This document shows positions 8,571 through 17,707 of a stretch of DNA of 64,000 nucleotides, piece by piece (position 1 is the stretch's first letter; the number at the start of each line of letters is the position of its first letter). The stretch is taken from NCBI GenBank assembly GCA_028278335.1, contig JANQEN010000210.1:1-64000 (forward strand), read 5' to 3'. The position numbers and the translations under genes are program-made. Source of the DNA: Chitinivibrionales bacterium (GTDB lineage: Bacteria; Fibrobacterota; Chitinivibrionia; Chitinivibrionales; JANQEN01). Under the pieces are notes generated by a model that worked only from the letters and a program-made list of their open reading frames with translations, ran no database searches and had not been told where the DNA came from.

Positions 8571-8614
8571 AACCATTGTAGCGTCACCTTTTACTTGGTG
8601 ATGCTACAATGGTT
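8571..8614 (+). promoter_or_regulatory. 18-bp perfect-length hairpin upstream of tRNA-Sec
   Basis: The arms 8571-8588 (AACCATTGTAGCGTCACC) and 8597-8614 (GGTGATGCTACAATGGTT) pair over 18 bp with one wobble and an 8-nt loop. It lies 22 bp before the tRNA-Sec and is not followed by a T-run, so it is not a standard terminator. It could be a processing site, an operator or a remnant repeat. Confidence 0.6.
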
Positions 8615-8636
8615 GGTGGAACTCACAAAAATTTTT

Positions 8637-8728
8637 AGAGAAGACGGGACTGGTGTCTCAGCTGGTCTTCAAAACCAGTAGCGGGCGGATAACACCGTCT
8701 GTGGCAGGTTCGATTCCTGCCTTCTCTG
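8637..8728 (+). tRNA. selC: tRNA-Sec (anticodon TCA)
   Basis: The anticodon loop CTTCAAA places TCA at 8669-8671 on the stem CTGGT/ACCAG. The D-arm has an extended stem (GGGAC/GTCTC) with a 4-nt loop, as in selenocysteine tRNAs. A long variable arm (CGGGCGG / CCGTCTG) and a T-arm GCAGG-TTCGATT-CCTGC complete it. The acceptor pairs AGAGAAG with CTTCTCT and G73 follows, the usual discriminator of bacterial tRNA-Sec. No CCA is encoded. Only seven clear acceptor pairs are visible where bacterial tRNA-Sec usually has eight. It lies 19 bp before selA and is probably co-transcribed with it. Confidence 0.92.
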
Positions 8729-8747
8729 TTTTCCTATTTTCAACACT

Positions 8748-10181
8748 ATGACAACATCAAAACTTAAACAAATCCCCGGCGTTGACAAAATTCTGAACAC
8801 TCAGGATTTAAAGGATCAGATAACTAAACATGGGCGGGATGTTGCAGTTTTTGCCACCCGAAAAGTTTTAAAAGAGATTCGAGATCGGGTGCAAACAGCA
8901 AGCAATCAGAAGAGCATTCCCACCTCTGAAGAAATAGTTCAGCAAATAATCATGCTCATCAACTCAATCGTTTATCCATCCCTAAAACGGGTGATCAATG
9001 GCACTGGAGTCATTCTTCATACCAACCTGGGAAGGGCTCCCTTAGGGGAAAAGGTTGTTGATGCAATACGGGATAATGCAGGATTCTATTCCAATTTGGA
9101 ATTTGATTTAGAAAAAGGGCAGCGAGGACAGCGAAATGCCCACATAACAGCAATACTTCGTTACATTACCGGTGCCGAGCATGCCGTGGTTGTCAACAAT
9201 AATGCCGCTGCTATTGTTTTGGTACTCAACACCTTGGCCAGAGGCAAAGAGGTGATTATCTCCCGGAGTGAGCTTATTGAAATTGGTGGCTCTTTTAGAA
9301 TCCCTGACATCATGGCTGCCAGTGGTGTACGTATGGTAGAAGTGGGCACCACCAATCGTACGAGACTCTCGGATTACAAAAAGGCCATAAGCCCTAAGAC
9401 GGGCTTAATCTTTAAAGCCCATCGCTCAAACTTTACCATGAGTGGCTTTACTGAAGAGGTCTCTCTAAAAGAGCTCTCAACACTTGCAAAGGAGCACAAC
9501 ATCTTCTTTGTCTATGATATTGGCTCAGGATTGATACGAAAATCTGCCAATATCACTGTTGAAGAGGAAAGCGATGTTAAGTCAGCACTCAAGGAGGGGC
9601 CCGATGTTGTCACTTTTTCCTGCGACAAATTACTTGGTGGACCCCAGGGTGGCATTATTGCTGGAAAAAAGGAGTGTATCCAAAGATGCTCCCGGGCACC
9701 ACTTATGCGTGCCCTCCGTGTATGTAAGCTTACCCTGTCGGCACTTGCTGCAGTGTGCCAGAGCTATCTGCAAGAGGAACTTCTCACCAATGACAACCCT
9801 GTATTCCGCATGATCGAGGAATCTTTAGAAACAACCAACAAACGAGCCCATGCCCTCTGTGAAGCACTAAAATCGAGCATCAATTCTGATGTGATTTCAT
9901 TTAAGGTTATTGACAGCAAGGCACAGGTTGGTGGCGGTACGCTCCCTGGATTTTTCATTGACAGTAAGGGTGTTATTGTCAAACCACCGAAAATGAGTGC
10001 AAAAAAGCGAGAGCTTTTTGCAGAAACGCTCCACGCCGCACTTATGAAGAGCCCCAATCCAGTTGTTGCAGTCTTACGCAAAGGGGCAATTGTCTTTGAT
10101 GCGCGTACAATTTTTGATAAAGAAATTGAGACAATCGCAACAACCTTTAAAAACTGTATAACACAACTGGAAACAGCATGA
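8748..10181 (+). CDS. selA: L-seryl-tRNA(Sec) selenium transferase
   Basis: 477 residues. A PLP enzyme that converts Ser-tRNA(Sec) to Sec-tRNA(Sec) using selenophosphate. The N-terminal domain (~1-80) binds the tRNA. The catalytic core starts at NGTGVILHTNLGRAPLG, with VVNNNAAAIVLVLNTLA and VGTTNRTRLSDY. The PLP lysine is in FSCDKLLGGPQGGIIAG (about residue 294). Length and motif order are normal. It is preceded by tRNA-Sec and its stop overlaps the selB start (ATGA), so tRNA, selA and selB form one unit. selD is not in the window. Confidence 0.97.
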   Translation: MTTSKLKQIPGVDKILNTQDLKDQITKHGRDVAVFATRKVLKEIRDRVQTASNQKSIPTSEEIVQQIIMLINSIVYPSLKRVINGTGVILHTNLGRAPLGEKVVDAIRDNAGFYSNLEFDLEKGQRGQRNAHITAILRYITGAEHAVVVNNNAAAIVLVLNTLARGKEVIISRSELIEIGGSFRIPDIMAASGVRMVEVGTTNRTRLSDYKKAISPKTGLIFKAHRSNFTMSGFTEEVSLKELSTLAKEHNIFFVYDIGSGLIRKSANITVEEESDVKSALKEGPDVVTFSCDKLLGGPQGGIIAGKKECIQRCSRAPLMRALRVCKLTLSALAAVCQSYLQEELLTNDNPVFRMIEESLETTNKRAHALCEALKSSINSDVISFKVIDSKAQVGGGTLPGFFIDSKGVIVKPPKMSAKKRELFAETLHAALMKSPNPVVAVLRKGAIVFDARTIFDKEIETIATTFKNCITQLETA

Positions 10182-12124
10182 AACATCTGATAATGGGGAC
10201 TGCCGGTCATATTGATCATGGCAAGACTGCATTGGTCAAAGCGTTGACTGGGATTGAGTGCGACACCCATCGGGAAGAGAAACAGCGCGGCATTACCATT
10301 AACCTTGGTTTCGCTCATATCAATCTCTCTGATCAAGAGAGCATCGCCATTATTGACGTTCCGGGACACAAAGATTTTATACATACTATGGTCGCCGGTG
10401 CCAGTGGTATAGATTTCGTACTCATGGTCATTGCCGCTGATAGTGGTACCATGCCACAAACCCGCGAGCACCTTCAAATTATGCAGATGCTTGAGGTTAC
10501 CCATGGCATAATTGCTTTAACAAAAATAGACACCGTTGATGAAGAGACTGTTGAAATTGCCGTAGAAGATATCAAAGATTTTACAAAGGACACTTTCTTA
10601 GAGAATGCCCCTATACTTCCGGTCTCCTCAATGACCGGTAAGGGCATACCAGAGATCAAAAAGGCGATTCGCTCTTGCTCTGAAAAAGTGTCAGAACGAA
10701 GTCGTCATGATCTTTTTCGCCTCTTTATCGATCGAATCTTTACGGTAAGTGGTTTTGGTACTGTCGTAACTGGCTCTGTTATTGAAGGTATACTGAAGCC
10801 CGAAGACAAGGTCTTTCTCTTGCCCACTGAAAAGAAGCTTCGCGTACGACGATTAGAGCGCCATGGCAAAGAGGTACCGTCGGTTGTTGCTGGCGACCGG
10901 GCTTCATTAAATCTTGTTGGGCTCAGTCGAAGTGATTATAAACGGGGAATGGTCATTACCAATAAGCTGATAAAAAGTACTGCCATGATCGATGTGCAGC
11001 TCACCCTCTTTCCACAAACAAGAAGAATTGACATTTGGAGTTCTGCTATTTTTCTTTTAGGCACCTTTGAATCGCAAGTCAAGATCCATTTGCTCGACCG
11101 AAACAGTGCCCAGGGTGGTGATACCTTTATCGCGCAGATCCATTTACCACAACCCTGCATAATTCAAATGGGCGATCGTTTTATTGTTCGGAGTACGTCC
11201 AATGATCTTACCTTAGGGGGAGGCCATGTCATTGACCAATTGCCACTCCACCATCGTAGAAGACCGCAAAAGCTGATCGACACTCTAACAACCATTGCCT
11301 CTGGTAGTCTTTCCGAGCGGATTGCAATTGAGATTCGAAAATCAAAAACCGTTCTGACCATAGAGGAAGTTGCTCAGCGCCTCCATGAGACAGTCACAGC
11401 AGTGTCTGAATCAATTGCAAACACCCTACCCGATGATATTCGTCTCTTTACTGAAGGCGAGAAACCTTTTGTTATCACTGAAGACCAACTTCTGGATTAT
11501 GAGCGTATACTTGTTAAATCAATAAATATTTATCATCAAAAGTATCCCATGGAGAGTAGTGGAAAATCACTTAAAGAGTGTGTTGGTATTGTTGGACTAA
11601 GCGGTTACAAAGAGGGTGAGACATTCATTGCACAGCTTCTCGCCGATTGCGAGAAGCGAAATATATTCAGAAAGGTCGATGCGACCTGGGTTTGTGCTGA
11701 TCATGAGGTTGTCATCTCCGATGAATTTAAAACTCAGACAGAACAGGTGAACAGCTACTTTAAAGAGTTAGGATTAAAAGTGGCTCCACCCTCTGAAATT
11801 ACTGAGATGGCCCGTAGGAATAACATTGATGGGAGCACTCTTCAGCAAATCCTGCGACATTTAGTTCAAAAGAAACTGTTCATAGCATCCGAAGGTGAAT
11901 ATGTTCATGCACAGATCGTTGAAAGTGTTCGGATGACCCTTTTGAAGAAACTTGCAGAAACACCACAGGGACTCACTGTTGCCGAGTTTCGTGACCTCAT
12001 TGCTGACAATCGAAAAATTTGCCTTCGACTCTTTGCAATTTATGATGCTGAAGGAATTACTATACGTAAAGGTGACCGTCGAATTATTACCGAGCAGGGT
12101 AGACAACTATTAGCTGACCAATAA
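10178..12124 (+). CDS. selB: Selenocysteine-specific elongation factor
   Basis: 648 residues. The EF-Tu-like N-terminal part has the GTPase motifs GHIDHGKTALVKALTG (G1), REEKQRGITINLGFA (G2), DVPGHKDFI (G3) and TKID (G4). Domains II and III follow (e.g. VSGFGTVVTGSVIEG). The C-terminal ~270 residues are winged-helix repeats that in the family bind the mRNA SECIS hairpin. It brings Sec-tRNA(Sec) to UGA codons. It overlaps selA by 4 bp and ends 10 bp before a convergent gene. Its presence predicts selenoprotein genes elsewhere in the genome. Confidence 0.96.
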   Translation: MKHLIMGTAGHIDHGKTALVKALTGIECDTHREEKQRGITINLGFAHINLSDQESIAIIDVPGHKDFIHTMVAGASGIDFVLMVIAADSGTMPQTREHLQIMQMLEVTHGIIALTKIDTVDEETVEIAVEDIKDFTKDTFLENAPILPVSSMTGKGIPEIKKAIRSCSEKVSERSRHDLFRLFIDRIFTVSGFGTVVTGSVIEGILKPEDKVFLLPTEKKLRVRRLERHGKEVPSVVAGDRASLNLVGLSRSDYKRGMVITNKLIKSTAMIDVQLTLFPQTRRIDIWSSAIFLLGTFESQVKIHLLDRNSAQGGDTFIAQIHLPQPCIIQMGDRFIVRSTSNDLTLGGGHVIDQLPLHHRRRPQKLIDTLTTIASGSLSERIAIEIRKSKTVLTIEEVAQRLHETVTAVSESIANTLPDDIRLFTEGEKPFVITEDQLLDYERILVKSINIYHQKYPMESSGKSLKECVGIVGLSGYKEGETFIAQLLADCEKRNIFRKVDATWVCADHEVVISDEFKTQTEQVNSYFKELGLKVAPPSEITEMARRNNIDGSTLQQILRHLVQKKLFIASEGEYVHAQIVESVRMTLLKKLAETPQGLTVAEFRDLIADNRKICLRLFAIYDAEGITIRKGDRRIITEQGRQLLADQ

Positions 12125-12134
12125 TAGATGCCTC

Positions 12135-13691
12135 TCAACTCTCTTTTCTATCAAATTGTACTAGTAGCTGTCCCTCTCGTTTGACATAATGCTTCTTAAT
12201 GAGTTTCCGTATTTTTGGGTCAAAAAAATGGAAGTCCTTCATTGAATTTTTACGAATGATAATAGATTTAAACTGTTTTGTTTCCAATGCATTAAGCAAT
12301 CTTTTCGGTGGAGGATAACCGGCATATCCCGGTCCAATGAGTGCTTGGATATTATCCCACTGCTCCTTTTTTGCGTGTTGATAGAGATGGGTCTCCATGG
12401 GCAACCATACCGCTTCAGAGGTGCTCTTTACGATGTTTACTATCTCAGTATCAGCAGTGCGAATTGTACCCCATGGATAAATTGCTGCAAAGGGGTTATG
12501 AATTCCAAGGAGAAGCTGAATAAACAGGGCTATTTTATAACGACACAGAAAAGTTGCTGCGGCAATGCACAGAACTGGCTCGAAGGGCAATAGGGCATTT
12601 GTCCATCCGGCTTCCTTAAATATGCCAAAAAGCGCCATACCAAGAACAGCAATAAAAAAAGTGTTAAACCGTGCATCCTTTCGTTCGATCAAGTATCGAA
12701 TTGCCCCAATCCAAAGTGGTATCTGAAAAAGGAAGAATTGATAAAGATTGGTTAGGGGTGGAACAAGTCGAAAACCATGCCCAGAAGGATAAGTAATTAG
12801 GTAGGTAATTGCCCACCCTCCGGCAAACCATACAAGTAATAGCCCTGCAACTGCCCAAATTAACAACGGGCTTAAAACCCACATTTTTCTTCGAGCAAGC
12901 AAGCAGTGCCATAACACAACCAAAAAAGGAAATAGAGCAGTTTGCTTTGTAAAGCATGCAGCACCGGCTACCAACAGTGCAAACATATCACTCCGGGAAG
13001 TATCCTGTAACAAAAAGTAAAGCGAGAGCGTTGTTAAACCCATGAGCAAAGAGTCAACATAGCACTGATCATAAAAGGTTCCCATTATTGCATAGGTTCC
13101 AACAAAAAGTGTTGCCGCCCAGATTGCTGTTGTTAGCCTCTTCTCTCGTTTTAGGATGATTGTATACACTAAATATGCTGTCAATAGAGTTGCACCGATA
13201 GACACAACTCTACCAAAAGAGAATGACACAGGAAACAACTTATATAAAAAACTACAGATGATAAAAAAGAGAGGGGTATAAATTGTACCAACAGGGCTCT
13301 GTTCAGGATCGGCGTAAATGTTTTTACCAGCCAATAAATTCTGGCTCATTATTTCGTTGTATACTTCTATATAACGCAATCCTGAGGTTAGTCGCTGAAC
13401 TCCGACAAAGAGAAAGAGACTTAGAAAAAAAAGAAGGCAGGCTCCCGCAACATATTGCTCACTCCTATATTCAAATCTACGGATAAAAGCTGGGGCCACA
13501 CCATACAAAAATGCAACAAACCCCACCCACAAGAAAAAGGGACGAACCCACAATGAACCATCAGGCCCATCAAAAAACGAACTCAACAGTCCCGGTGCAT
13601 ACAACATGGAAAATATTGTCAGAATGAGTATAATGCTACTGACGATTCCCGTTTTAGCAATCTTTTCTCTCTGAAATGCAAAGATACTCAT
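12135..13691 (-). CDS. Polytopic membrane glycosyltransferase-like protein (GT39/PMT-like fold)
   Basis: 518 residues with about ten transmembrane helices. The layout resembles GT-C glycosyltransferases of the PMT/ArnT type: an extracytoplasmic loop after the early helices with YNEIMSQNLLAGKNIYADPE and VGTIYTPLFFI (the YTPL motif is common in these proteins), then a hydrophobic core and a soluble C-terminal ~90 residues. Such enzymes use lipid-linked sugars to decorate proteins or envelope glycans. Substrate unknown. It is divergent from a family 9 glycosyltransferase, which supports a role in surface glycan assembly. Confidence 0.65.
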   Translation of the reverse strand: MSIFAFQREKIAKTGIVSSIILILTIFSMLYAPGLLSSFFDGPDGSLWVRPFFLWVGFVAFLYGVAPAFIRRFEYRSEQYVAGACLLFFLSLFLFVGVQRLTSGLRYIEVYNEIMSQNLLAGKNIYADPEQSPVGTIYTPLFFIICSFLYKLFPVSFSFGRVVSIGATLLTAYLVYTIILKREKRLTTAIWAATLFVGTYAIMGTFYDQCYVDSLLMGLTTLSLYFLLQDTSRSDMFALLVAGAACFTKQTALFPFLVVLWHCLLARRKMWVLSPLLIWAVAGLLLVWFAGGWAITYLITYPSGHGFRLVPPLTNLYQFFLFQIPLWIGAIRYLIERKDARFNTFFIAVLGMALFGIFKEAGWTNALLPFEPVLCIAAATFLCRYKIALFIQLLLGIHNPFAAIYPWGTIRTADTEIVNIVKSTSEAVWLPMETHLYQHAKKEQWDNIQALIGPGYAGYPPPKRLLNALETKQFKSIIIRKNSMKDFHFFDPKIRKLIKKHYVKREGQLLVQFDRKES

Positions 13692-13788
13692 ATTTCTTTT
13701 TTATACTTAGCTTACATCCATACATTTAATTTATACTTAAAAGAGATATTATCATTGTAAAGCTTTGTTTCATAGTATAAAACATATA

Positions 13789-14856
13789 ATGGTACAATTA
13801 ACTCGTAAAGCATTAAAAAAAACAATTCCCCTTTGCATACCTGCAATCCGAAGTCTTGTACTAAACAATCCCATTGAAATACCGCCAAAAAGAGTTGCCT
13901 ATTTTATAAGTGGCGGTATCGGGGACGCCCTCATGGCCTTTCCCACAGCAGCATGGATTCAAAATGAGCATCCAAGCCTCAAGCTTACCGTATATGTACC
14001 CAAAAGGCTTTATACCCTGTGTAAATCTTTACACACTCCCTTTCTTATCCGACCGATTGGCTCGTACCTATGGTTAATTATTTCTATTTTAATAAACAAA
14101 GATCGTTACAATGTAACTCTTGTTAATATCACCTCCCTATTTTCTTTGCGAGTCGAGTTTACCGCTTTTTTTGCTGGAAAAATATCCTTTGGCTTTCATT
14201 ACCCCGAAGAAACAGAATCCAATCGCCTTTTTACTAGGGCAATTGAATTCAATAAAACCAATCACTTTGCTAATCAGAATCTATCCCTTGCCATGCTTGC
14301 CCTTGGTGGTAATAAAGAGAATCTAAAGGCAAAACCATTTCAACACTATCAAAAAAATAGAAAGACCAATGGTGTCATTATTCATCCAGGTTCCAAAAAG
14401 GGCTATGAGTATAAGCGTTGGCCCCTTGTTCGATATATAGAATTGGCCAAACGAGTTTACTCTAAGGGATATACCGCTACTTTCCTCATTGGACCGGAGG
14501 ACCACCAAATCCTTTCGACTGCCTGCGACATTAAGGAAATTGATCTTCTAATTAATCCCAGGCCGAAAGAGTTATTAACTATTTTAGATAACGCTTCATG
14601 CTTCATTGGAAATGACTCTGGACCTGCGCACATTGCAGCTTTCAAAGGAGTTCCGGCAATCGTGCTTTTTGGACCGGAATCACCACAGCGAAGCGCTCCT
14701 TTAGGAGATAGGGTATCGATTCTCTATAATAAAAGGGTTTGCTCTCCTTGTCAATTTATCCAGACTCATTGTACCAGTGCTGAATGCATGCTTTCAATCA
14801 CCGTAGACGAAGTGTGGGATACTTTTTTACAAAAAGAGCCCACCACTCAACCTTAG
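13789..14856 (+). CDS. Glycosyltransferase family 9 (heptosyltransferase-like)
   Basis: About 355 residues. The N-terminal GT-B domain has the family loop FISGGIGDALMAFPTAAWIQ. The C-terminal domain contains IIHPGSKKGYEYKRWPLVRY, CFIGNDSGPAHIAAFKGVPA and VLFGPESPQRSAPLG, the nucleotide-sugar binding region of ADP-heptose:LPS heptosyltransferases. A Cys-rich end (CSPCQFIQTHCTSAEC) is also common in the family. The ATG at 13789 is preferred; an in-frame TTG at 13765 would add eight residues, and neither has a clear ribosome binding site. It probably adds a sugar to lipopolysaccharide core or a related glycan. Confidence 0.85.
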   Translation: MVQLTRKALKKTIPLCIPAIRSLVLNNPIEIPPKRVAYFISGGIGDALMAFPTAAWIQNEHPSLKLTVYVPKRLYTLCKSLHTPFLIRPIGSYLWLIISILINKDRYNVTLVNITSLFSLRVEFTAFFAGKISFGFHYPEETESNRLFTRAIEFNKTNHFANQNLSLAMLALGGNKENLKAKPFQHYQKNRKTNGVIIHPGSKKGYEYKRWPLVRYIELAKRVYSKGYTATFLIGPEDHQILSTACDIKEIDLLINPRPKELLTILDNASCFIGNDSGPAHIAAFKGVPAIVLFGPESPQRSAPLGDRVSILYNKRVCSPCQFIQTHCTSAECMLSITVDEVWDTFLQKEPTTQP

Positions 14857-14863
14857 GAATCAG

Positions 14864-16783
14864 ATGCACTATAAAGGATTACAGCTTGACCCTTTTCAGG
14901 AACAGGCAGTAGCAGCAATTGACCAGGGAAAATCTGTCATAGTATCAGCTCCCACCGGATGTGGCAAGACGCTTATTGCCGAATATGCCGTTGAAGCAGC
15001 ACTTGCCTTAAAGGCAAAGGTTGTGTACACAGCTCCGATAAAGGCGCTTTCAAACCAAAAATTTCGCGACTTTCGCAAGCAATTTGGCGATGCCACTGTT
15101 GGGATCCATACAGGAGACGTGACCATCAATCCTGAAGCACCGCTTCTTATAATGACAACAGAGATTTTTCGCAACCTCATTTTGGAAAGCTCACCCCGTT
15201 TAGATCAAATTTATTACACCATATTTGACGAAGTACACTATCTTGACGATGAAGAACGAGGTACAGTATGGGAAGAGAGCATTATTCTTGCGCCTCAAGA
15301 AATTCGGTTCATCTGCCTTAGTGCCACAGTGCCAAACATTGATGAATTAGCCTCCTGGATGAGCTCAGTACGAGAAACCGAGTTCACGGTTATCAAAGAA
15401 TCAGAAAGACCGGTACCCCTACGTCATAGATTATTCAGTGCAAAATACGGGGTGATGGGCCTTCGAGGTGTTAAGAAAAAATACAAGAAAAAACTCTCAG
15501 AAAGAAAAAAGTTTTTTCGTAAGAAACCAGGATCAAAACGGGTCGTCTCCCACGTTGTGAAGGAGGGAAATTTCCCCATCCTCTATTTCTGTTTTAATCG
15601 AAAAGCATGTGAACGTAATGCCCAACAACACATCAACCTAAACCTTCTCAACAAAGAAGAACAAGGCCGACTTCAACGATTGGTGGAAGAGCTCATTACC
15701 CAATATAAGTTGGAAGGATATGATCGCCTTGCACAGATGCGACGTCTTTGGGAATCGGGATGTGCCTATCATCACGCTGGAATTCTTCCGGCTGCTAAGG
15801 AAATTGTTGAACGCCTCTTTACAACTGGTCTTATCAAGCTACTTTTTTGCACCGAAACCTTTGCCTTGGGAATAAACATGCCCGCAAGCTCGGTAATCTT
15901 CGATGAGCTTGAAAAGTACAATGGTGTTGATTTTGAATATTTAACAACCAGACAATACCAACAGATGGCCGGGCGAGCAGGGAGACGCGGCATGGATGAA
16001 GAGGGATATGTATACTCTCAACTAATTCCTGAGGCCGGAGATCCCAAACAGATCGAACGGATCCTCTATCATAAAAGTGAAAAAATTCAAAGTAGATTCT
16101 TTGCCTCCTATGCAACGATACTCAGTCTGTATAGCAAAGTCGGCGATAAAGCGTTTGACATCTTTAGAAAAAGTTTACGTAACTATAAAAAGGGTGAATT
16201 TACCTTTACAAAATCTTATCAACGGGAAGAGCAACAGATCAGAAACCGCATTCGATTTCTTCAAACCGGTGGTTTTTTAGAAGGAACCAGCCTTACCAAC
16301 AAAGGGCGCCTGGCTGCTGCAGTAAATGGCTATGAAATTCAAGCAGCAGAGCTTTATTACAGTCGAAGTTTTGACGACTGCTCACCTAAAGAGATTTGTG
16401 TCATATTGGCTGCGCTGATTACTGAGGAGCGAAAGAAGAAGCTTGAGATGAGCGACATCTCCTTTCACACTTCAGCAAAAAAGGTGATTCACAAATTACG
16501 TCGCATGGAGGTTAAGCATAATATTGCCCAACCCATTCGTGAAATGAATATGGGTTATGCAATCCCCGTTTACCTTTGGGCCAATGGATGCAGCCTTGCA
16601 GAATTGGAATCCCTTGGTGTTCCGGAGGGCGATATTGTTCGTCTCCTGCGCATGGTCATTCAATTGTTGCGAACCCTTCGCCAGCACCTAAATGACCCTG
16701 TTACCGCAGAATTGATGCATCAAGCACTGCAACTAATCAATAGAGGTGTGGTTGATGCCCAGGCTGAACTTGAAGTTGAGTAG
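14864..16783 (+). CDS. Ski2-like DEAD/DEAH-box RNA helicase
   Basis: 639 residues. Superfamily 2 motifs are in order: SAPTGCGKTLIAEYA (Walker A, ~26), TAPIKALSNQKFRDF (Ia), DEVHYLDDEERG (DEVH, ~125), LSATVPNIDEL (III), FGLGIN-type CTETFALGINMPA (V) and QMAGRAGRRGMDEEGY (VI). A C-terminal helical domain follows. It resembles bacterial relatives of Ski2/Mtr4 (HelY-like), enzymes thought to act on structured RNA. A basic insertion (KKKYKKKLSERKKFFRKK, ~205) stands between the two RecA domains. It starts 7 bp after the glycosyltransferase stop, with TAGGAATC as a possible ribosome binding site. Confidence 0.85.
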   Translation: MHYKGLQLDPFQEQAVAAIDQGKSVIVSAPTGCGKTLIAEYAVEAALALKAKVVYTAPIKALSNQKFRDFRKQFGDATVGIHTGDVTINPEAPLLIMTTEIFRNLILESSPRLDQIYYTIFDEVHYLDDEERGTVWEESIILAPQEIRFICLSATVPNIDELASWMSSVRETEFTVIKESERPVPLRHRLFSAKYGVMGLRGVKKKYKKKLSERKKFFRKKPGSKRVVSHVVKEGNFPILYFCFNRKACERNAQQHINLNLLNKEEQGRLQRLVEELITQYKLEGYDRLAQMRRLWESGCAYHHAGILPAAKEIVERLFTTGLIKLLFCTETFALGINMPASSVIFDELEKYNGVDFEYLTTRQYQQMAGRAGRRGMDEEGYVYSQLIPEAGDPKQIERILYHKSEKIQSRFFASYATILSLYSKVGDKAFDIFRKSLRNYKKGEFTFTKSYQREEQQIRNRIRFLQTGGFLEGTSLTNKGRLAAAVNGYEIQAAELYYSRSFDDCSPKEICVILAALITEERKKKLEMSDISFHTSAKKVIHKLRRMEVKHNIAQPIREMNMGYAIPVYLWANGCSLAELESLGVPEGDIVRLLRMVIQLLRTLRQHLNDPVTAELMHQALQLINRGVVDAQAELEVE

Positions 16784-16786
16784 AGA

Positions 16787-17707
16787 CTACTTGCTTATCA
16801 TGATTGGATCTTTTGGGGAGTTATCTCGAATAAAATCACGAAGACATTTAATATAACGGGAATACCCAATCGTTATAGGATTTTCTCGATGGGTGGATTC
16901 GTGGGCAATGATATAATATCCCTTTTTACCGGGATGGTTTTGCCAAATTGGGAGCCCGTTTGTCTCTCTGTTCAAGGTTTCATCCTTAGTACCATGAATC
17001 CAAAACAGTGGAATTGAAACGGATTTTATACGTTCGGCATTATTACCGGTGAAGGTGGTGACAAAGGATCCGGGTAAATTAAGATATGAGGCATCTTGCA
17101 CCAAGGTTGCAACGGATCCAATGGGCGCCTCCAATACAAGCTGTTTGATCTGTCCCTTTGCATCTGCGGCAGCAACAGCACATCCAGGAAGAGAGCCCAA
17201 TGAGAAAGCATAGAGTATAACCCTAGGGTTGTTAAGATTACTCGCTATATAGGCAAGAGCCTGCTTTCCATCTTCATTACACCCCTCTTCAGTTGGTTCG
17301 CCGGTGCTTTTACCATAACCCCGATAGTCAATCACAAAAACAGGAAAGCCTGTTGCAAAGAGCAATTTTGTTCGTGGCCAATAGCGATCAATATGGTCGC
17401 TGGTACCATGAAAATAGAGAATAAGGGTGTCGTTCTGTGTAATTTCAGTTGTATCATGGCGTAACAGCAAACCATAGATTGTCTCACCCCCACTCATAAG
17501 AGAAATCTCATCAATCACCGGTTGTACAGAGTCTTTTAAAAATTCTATAGCCGATGCACATTCACGAAATCCTGTATATTCATCAAGCAGATAGGCATCG
17601 ACTTTCTGATCTTTAAACAGAAAAGGATCCAAGCTCAAACAACTAAAAATAAGCGAGCAAAGAAGTGTCACTCCAAAATAGGATAATAGCCTTAGCTTAA
17701 TTCGCAT
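16787..17707 (-). CDS. Alpha/beta hydrolase, probable lipoprotein
   Basis: About 306 residues. The N-terminal hydrophobic segment ends in SLIFSC, a plausible lipobox. An alpha/beta hydrolase domain follows, with oxyanion-region LYFHGTSDHIDRY, DYRGYGKSTGEP, nucleophile elbow YAFSLGSLPG (Ser in FSLG) and a C-terminal IHGTKDE plus AHESTHRENP with a likely catalytic His. Bacterial proteins of this type (BEM46/ABHD-like) are esterases of unknown substrate. The ATG overlaps the stop of the upstream lipoprotein gene (TGATG), so the two are co-translated. Confidence 0.78.
   Translation of the reverse strand: MRIKLRLLSYFGVTLLCSLIFSCLSLDPFLFKDQKVDAYLLDEYTGFRECASAIEFLKDSVQPVIDEISLMSGGETIYGLLLRHDTTEITQNDTLILYFHGTSDHIDRYWPRTKLLFATGFPVFVIDYRGYGKSTGEPTEEGCNEDGKQALAYIASNLNNPRVILYAFSLGSLPGCAVAAADAKGQIKQLVLEAPIGSVATLVQDASYLNLPGSFVTTFTGNNAERIKSVSIPLFWIHGTKDETLNRETNGLPIWQNHPGKKGYYIIAHESTHRENPITIGYSRYIKCLRDFIRDNSPKDPIMISK

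Noticed and set aside
8571..8614. Terminator or SECIS element
   Set aside because: No T-run follows, and it is not within or after a reading frame containing TGA.
9764..10504. 246-codon antisense open frame across selA and selB
   Set aside because: It lies opposite two well-supported genes and its translation resembles no family.
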